Of a stretch of DNA of 7,551 nucleotides, positions 4,851 to 7,551 are shown piece by piece; position 1 is the stretch's first letter, and each line of letters begins with the position of its first letter. Origin of the DNA: Ileibacterium sp. (GTDB lineage: Bacteria; Bacillota_I; Bacilli_A; Erysipelotrichales; Erysipelotrichaceae); the NCBI GenBank assembly GCA_021443945.1, contig JABUSF010000003.1:21361-28911 (forward strand), read 5' to 3'. The notes beneath the pieces are model-generated. The model worked only from the letters and a program-made list of their open reading frames with translations, was not told where the DNA came from and did no database searches. Position numbers and translations under genes: made by a program.

Positions 4851-7551
4851 TGCCGAAAGTCTTTTTACAGGATATCTTTGCTGAGATCCGCCATTCCAAA
4901 GGACGCTTTGTCTCCATCATGCTCATTGTGGCTCTGGGGGTTGCTTTCTTTGCCGGAATCAAAGCCAGTGCACCGGATATGAAAAACTCCGCGGACTCCT
5001 ATTTTGATTCCTACAATGTGCAGGACATTCAAGTATATTCCACCCTTGGCCTTACTCAGGACGATCTGGACGCCATGAAAAAAATCAAAGGAGTGGAAAA
5101 TGTGCAGGGTCAGTTCTCCAAGGATTTCCTGACCCGCAAAGGATCTTCTGAAATGGTGGTGAAAGTCATCAGCTATCAGAATGATCAGGACATCAACAAG
5201 CCCCGCCTGAAGGAAGGCCGGATGCCCGAAGCTCCGGATGAATGCCTGATTGAAGCGGAAAGCGCCACCAACAAACTGTTTGGAAGCTATCATCTGGGAG
5301 ACAGAATCCGGCTGTATTCATCGGATGACTCCCCTGTTTCCGACAGCCTGAAATATTCAACTTATATTATCGTGGGCAAAGCGTACAGCCCCAATTACAT
5401 CTCTTACGAAAAAGGAACCTCCACAGCCGGAAGCGGAAAGGTGGACACCTTTATTTACGTGGAACAGGCAGCTGTCAAAGCCGATTACTTTACAGAAGCC
5501 GATGTGACCGTGGCCGGGGCCAGAGACTTGAATGCCTACAGCGATGCCTATTTCGATCTGACCGATCCGGTGGTGGATGGTCTGGAGGCCATCTCGGAAC
5601 GTCAGGTTTCCAACCGGATCGCATCCCAGCAGAAAAAAGTGGACGATGCCAGAAAAGAGATGAATACCCAGCTGGCCGACGCTCATCTGTCACTGGAGTC
5701 CGGCCAGAAAGACTTGAATGCAGCGGCCGACGAAATTGCTTCCGGCGCCAAAAAGATTCAGGACAGCGAAGCCCTGCTGGCCTCCTCGAAATCCCAGCTG
5801 GAGGCCGGCTGGTCCGAGTATTATGCCAAAAAAGCCGAGCTGGATGCAGGAAGAACCCAGGTCGAAGACGGCATTGCCCAAATCCAGCAGGCGCAAAGCC
5901 AGCTTGCCTTGCTCGAATCCCAGAAAAGCCAGCTGGAAACAACCCTGCGGCTGCTGCCGGTTTTAACCAATGGTCTGAATACCATTCAGGAACTGCAGGC
6001 CCGCTATGAAGATCTTCTTGCCCAGCTCAAACAGGCCCAGGAAGAAGATCCGGAAAACCCGGTGATCAACGAAATTCTTGAAAGGCTTGCTCAGGTAGAA
6101 GCTCAAATCAACGCCACCATCGCCGAGGTCACCGGAGATCCGTCCATGACCTATGAAGCTGCCATCGCCTATATCACCTCAGCCAGAGATGAAATTCTTG
6201 CCCAGATTGGCTCTGCCGAAAACGGACAGGCACTGCTCGATCAGCTCAACGACGGAATTGCTCAAATTCAGGAAGCGGCCGCCAAACTGCCGGAACTGGA
6301 AGCAGCCAAAGCCAAACTGGACGAAGGACAGGTTCAGCTGAATGCAGCTCTGGCCACCCTCAACAGCGCGCAGGCGCAGTACGATTCCGGAAACGCCCAG
6401 CTTTCCCAGGCTAAAAACGAACTGGAAAGCGGGCGCCAGAAATACGACGAAGGAAAAGCCAAACTGGATGAAGGCCAGAAGGAATACGACAGCAAAAAAG
6501 CGGACGGCCAAAAGAAAATTGACGAAGCGCAGAAAAAAATAGACGGGCTGAATGGAGAATGGATTATTCTGGACCGGAATTCCCACTACTCCTACCGGGA
6601 CTACCAGTCCTGCGCAGACCGGATGGATGGAATTTCTTCCGTCTTCCCCGTCTTCTTCTATCTGGTAGCTGCCTTAGTCTGCATGACCACCATGACCCGC
6701 ATGGTGGCAGAACAGCGTTCTGAAATTGGAACCTTAAAAGCCCTTGGCTATTCCAAAGTTCAGATCGCCATGAAGTATCTGATCTATGCAGGTCTGGCTT
6801 CTGTGGCCGGCTGCATCATTGGCTGTGCTTCCGGGATGGTGATCTTTCCATGGATCATTTTTACCGCCTGGAACACCCTTTACAATCTGGAGTCCATCCG
6901 ATTTGTCTGGCAGCCTGGTCTGATTCTGATCGCCTCCTTATCGGTGACGCTGATTGTTCTGGCCGCCACCCTGTTTTCCATTTACCGGGAACTGATGGAG
7001 CAGCCAAGTCAGCTTATGCGGCCAAAAGCAGCCAAAGCCGGCAAAAAAATCCTGCTCGAGCGGATTCCCTGGATCTGGAACCGGGTTGGTTTTATGGGGA
7101 AAGTCACCCTCCGCAACCTTTTCCGCTATAAGAAGCGTTTCTTAATGACCGTCATCGGAATTGCCGGATGCTCCGCTTTGCTTCTGTCTGGATTTGGTCT
7201 GAACGATTCCATCAGTGACATTGTCAACGCCCAGTTCAACCGGATTTATCACTACAATGCTACGGTAGCCGCGGACCGTCAGACCGACGGCAGACTCAAA
7301 GAGAAGCTGGAAAAAGTCAGCGGTGTGGACAGCGTTCTCCAGCAGGAGATTCTCAGTGTTGTCATCAACTTCAACAACAAGGATGTCACCGCCTATTTGA
7401 ACATTCTGGAAAACCCAAAAGATCTGGAGCCATACATGACTTTCCTTCCCATGATGGGAAGTGATCCGGCTATGCAGCTTGGTGATGACGGAGTCTTTAT
7501 CTCCATTAAGACCGCTGAAAAGCTGGGGCTGAATCCAGGGGATGAAATGAC
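4850..7551 (+). CDS. Large FtsX-type ABC permease with extracytoplasmic coiled-coil arms, 3' end outside window
   Basis: The frame opens at ATG 4850, overlapping the ATPase stop by one base, and stays open for 900 full codons to the window edge. Order of parts: short basic cytoplasmic start; membrane helix about residues 20-37 (FVSIMLIVALGVAFFAGIKA); an extracytoplasmic globular part to about 262; a helical region about 265-568 with two heptad-repeat arms (275-372 and 483-567) joined by a less regular helical segment; a three-helix FtsX domain about 596-715 with the typical cytoplasmic sequence MVAEQRSEIGTLKALGYSK; a basic linker (RPKAAKAGKK); RNLFRYKKRFLMTVIGIAG leading into another helix at about 762; then a second extracytoplasmic domain cut by the window. 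The missing end should hold a second three-helix FtsX domain. This layout matches large Firmicutes FtsX-like permeases that work with a LolD/MacB-type ATPase. No sensor-kinase or Bce-type signature is visible and the substrate is unknown. Confidence 0.92.
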   Translation, partial: MPKVFLQDIFAEIRHSKGRFVSIMLIVALGVAFFAGIKASAPDMKNSADSYFDSYNVQDIQVYSTLGLTQDDLDAMKKIKGVENVQGQFSKDFLTRKGSSEMVVKVISYQNDQDINKPRLKEGRMPEAPDECLIEAESATNKLFGSYHLGDRIRLYSSDDSPVSDSLKYSTYIIVGKAYSPNYISYEKGTSTAGSGKVDTFIYVEQAAVKADYFTEADVTVAGARDLNAYSDAYFDLTDPVVDGLEAISERQVSNRIASQQKKVDDARKEMNTQLADAHLSLESGQKDLNAAADEIASGAKKIQDSEALLASSKSQLEAGWSEYYAKKAELDAGRTQVEDGIAQIQQAQSQLALLESQKSQLETTLRLLPVLTNGLNTIQELQARYEDLLAQLKQAQEEDPENPVINEILERLAQVEAQINATIAEVTGDPSMTYEAAIAYITSARDEILAQIGSAENGQALLDQLNDGIAQIQEAAAKLPELEAAKAKLDEGQVQLNAALATLNSAQAQYDSGNAQLSQAKNELESGRQKYDEGKAKLDEGQKEYDSKKADGQKKIDEAQKKIDGLNGEWIILDRNSHYSYRDYQSCADRMDGISSVFPVFFYLVAALVCMTTMTRMVAEQRSEIGTLKALGYSKVQIAMKYLIYAGLASVAGCIIGCASGMVIFPWIIFTAWNTLYNLESIRFVWQPGLILIASLSVTLIVLAATLFSIYRELMEQPSQLMRPKAAKAGKKILLERIPWIWNRVGFMGKVTLRNLFRYKKRFLMTVIGIAGCSALLLSGFGLNDSISDIVNAQFNRIYHYNATVAADRQTDGRLKEKLEKVSGVDSVLQQEILSVVINFNNKDVTAYLNILENPKDLEPYMTFLPMMGSDPAMQLGDDGVFISIKTAEKLGLNPGDEM
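5672..5965 (+). repeat. Heptad repeats, first coiled-coil arm of the permease
   Basis: Residues 275-372 have a strict seven-residue spacing of hydrophobic residues: L275, L282, L289, I296, I303, L310, L317, Y324, L331, V338, I345 and L352, then a break at K359 and L366. Glycine recurs three residues after several of them (LESG, IASG, LEAG, LDAG, VEDG). The pattern is protein-level; the DNA is degenerate and not a tandem repeat. Confidence 0.8.
6296..6550 (+). repeat. Heptad repeats, second coiled-coil arm of the permease
   Basis: Residues 483-552 have Leu or Tyr every seventh residue: L483, L490, L497, L504, Y511, L518, L525, Y532, L539 and Y546. Two further charged heptads follow (GQKKIDE, AQKKIDG) to L567. 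Units such as LESGRQK, YDEGKAK and LDEGQKE are near copies, suggesting growth by internal duplication. It probably packs antiparallel against the first arm. Confidence 0.8.

Noticed and set aside
5490..6586. Several minus-strand and off-frame open frames (up to 150 codons) across the coiled-coil region
   Set aside because: The permease frame is continuous here, and the repetitive Ala/Gln/Glu/Lys codons open the other frames. Their products are low-complexity mirrors of the heptads.
1..7551. Mobile element, CRISPR array, tRNA, rRNA or phage genes
   Set aside because: No transposase or integrase motif, no direct-repeat/spacer pattern and no cloverleaf-like element was seen on reading both strands.

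Overview
The window looks like an ordinary chromosomal segment of a low-to-moderate GC Bacillota (Firmicutes). The evidence is AGGAGG-like ribosome binding sites, a Firmicutes-style DegV/FakB pair, and an FtsX-type ABC permease with a very long extracytoplasmic coiled coil. An Erysipelotrichales- or Lachnospirales-like gut anaerobe would fit, but nothing here fixes the genus. All genes read cleanly in the standard code. I see no mobile element, CRISPR array, tRNA or rRNA.

Layout. (1) 1-1020, plus strand: the 3' part of an Atg22/UMF1-type major facilitator transporter, closed by a clear intrinsic terminator. (2) 1125-1943, plus: a membrane-anchored surface protein with three Ig-like modules, function unknown. 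(3) 1962-2053: three back-to-back hairpins between convergent genes. The central palindrome supplies the T-rich tract for the outer hairpins on both strands, so this looks like a compact bidirectional terminator. (4) 3822 down to 2084, minus: two tandem DegV-family (FakB-like) fatty-acid-binding proteins, coupled by an ATGA overlap. (5) 3823-4148: a 326-base divergent intergenic region with operator-like palindromes on the degV side and a strong extended -10 promoter on the ABC side. (6) 4149-4850 and 4850-end, plus: an ABC ATPase and a large FtsX-type permease sharing one base (TGATG). The permease runs off the window after 900 full codons.

How the genes relate. The DegV pair most likely delivers fatty acids to a FakA kinase encoded elsewhere. 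The ATPase and permease form one transporter of the MacB/LolD/FtsE-FtsX mechanotransmission class; its substrate is unknown. The transporter and the DegV operon diverge from a shared control region, but nothing else links their functions. No wholly new system is evident. The most unusual items are the composite terminator, the long Tyr/Leu-Gly heptad arms of the permease, the uncharacterised Ig-like surface protein, and the ambiguous contents of the 3823-4148 region.
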